Assembly: GCA_001790315.1 (NCBI GenBank)
Contig: MGCE01000142.1
Location: 1-5,836, forward strand
Length of the DNA: 5,836 nt
Reading direction: 5' to 3'
Source of the DNA: Candidatus Rokubacteria bacterium RIFCSPLOWO2_02_FULL_72_37
GTDB lineage: Bacteria > Methylomirabilota > Methylomirabilia > Rokubacteriales > CSP1-6
A program made the position numbers and the translations under genes. This document shows, one piece after another, positions 5,610-5,836 of this stretch. Every line of letters starts with the position of its first letter. Position 1 is the first letter of the stretch. The notes under the pieces are model-generated. The model worked only from the letters and a program-made list of their open reading frames with translations. It was not told the DNA's origin and did no database searches.

Positions 5610-5836
5610 TTGGCAGATCGCGTGCGAGTGACGGAGCCAGCCCCCTGTGCGCTGTGGATCGTTCAGCGGCTGCTCGCCCTCCTCTTCGGGCTGGCGTACT
5701 TTCTGCGCCGCATGGCGAGCGCACGTCATCGGCTCGTGCTCTGGCTCCCCATCCGGCGCAGCCACCGAAAGTGCGACGCGATACCGGCCCGGAACGACCG
5801 ATGCTCGGCGTACGGTATCCCGAAATCCCGACACGT
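5610..5836 (+). CDS. Partial open frame with DoxX-like N-terminal segment, runs off right edge
   Basis: A plus-strand frame without stops extends to the end of the window. From about 5610 its codons become strongly G/C-ending (about 80 percent over the first 50), unlike the stretch before it, which argues for real or recently real coding. A TTG at 5610 has AGGA five bases upstream (5601-5604); a GTG at 5622 is the alternative start. The early sequence APCALWIVQRLLALLFGLA is a hydrophobic segment resembling the first membrane helix of DoxX-family proteins (ALWIVQxLLALLFxxAG). After it the translation (YFLRRMASARHRLVLWLP) no longer looks like DoxX, so the gene may be frameshifted or truncated, or the resemblance may be accidental. 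The bases from 5449 to 5609 hold only the kinase leader and the promoter-like element. Confidence 0.3.
   Translation, partial: MADRVRVTEPAPCALWIVQRLLALLFGLAYFLRRMASARHRLVLWLPIRRSHRKCDAIPARNDRCSAYGIPKSRH

Noticed and set aside
5595..5834. Minus-strand 79-codon frame at the right edge
   Set aside because: It has no family resemblance beyond a short PGRYRVALSV string. The opposite strand shows better codon bias and a membrane-helix pattern.

Overview
The window is GC-rich throughout (about two thirds G+C by eye) with strongly G/C-ending codons. Its genes are a radical-SAM/DUF4070 protein, a CapA-like phosphoesterase, a GAF-domain histidine kinase, a BNR-repeat propeller paired with a MoaD-like protein, and a TRAP-transporter fragment. 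This mix suggests an uncultivated soil or sediment bacterium. A lineage such as Rokubacteria/Methylomirabilota or a deltaproteobacterial relative would fit, but that placement is inference; there is no rRNA or other marker here.

Layout. Bases 1-479 (+) are the C-terminal end of a B12-binding radical SAM protein. Bases 480-1001 contain no full-size gene, but they hold the last codons of a BON-domain protein (482-541, +), a possible 43-residue basic protein with a strong ribosome binding site (613-744, +), and an antisense-oriented C-terminal scrap of an ECF-type sigma factor (787-936, -). Bases 1002-2117 and 2114-2410 (+) are a translationally coupled pair: a cytoplasmic six-Asp-box beta-propeller followed by a MoaD/ThiS-like ubiquitin-fold protein ending in Gly-Gly. 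Directly behind it, 2411-2587 (+) encodes the last 58 residues of a TRAP transporter DctM permease with no start.

The minus strand then carries two genes in one direction: a membrane-anchored GAF histidine kinase (5448 to 3772) and, 52 bases downstream, a CapA-family protein (3719 to 2577). The CapA stop codon lies inside the TRAP remnant. A sequence resembling a sigma-54 -24/-12 promoter sits about 65 bases upstream of the kinase start. At the right edge an open plus-strand frame (from about 5610) runs out of the window and begins with a DoxX-like hydrophobic segment.

How they work together. The propeller and the MoaD-like protein are very probably made as a unit, since their stop and start codons overlap as ATGA. 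The kinase and CapA may share a transcript, but there is no response regulator in view. The most unusual feature of the window is its collection of gene tails: three unrelated protein C-termini survive in spaces between intact genes, which points to repeated deletion or replacement. No tRNA, rRNA, CRISPR array or recognisable insertion sequence was seen.
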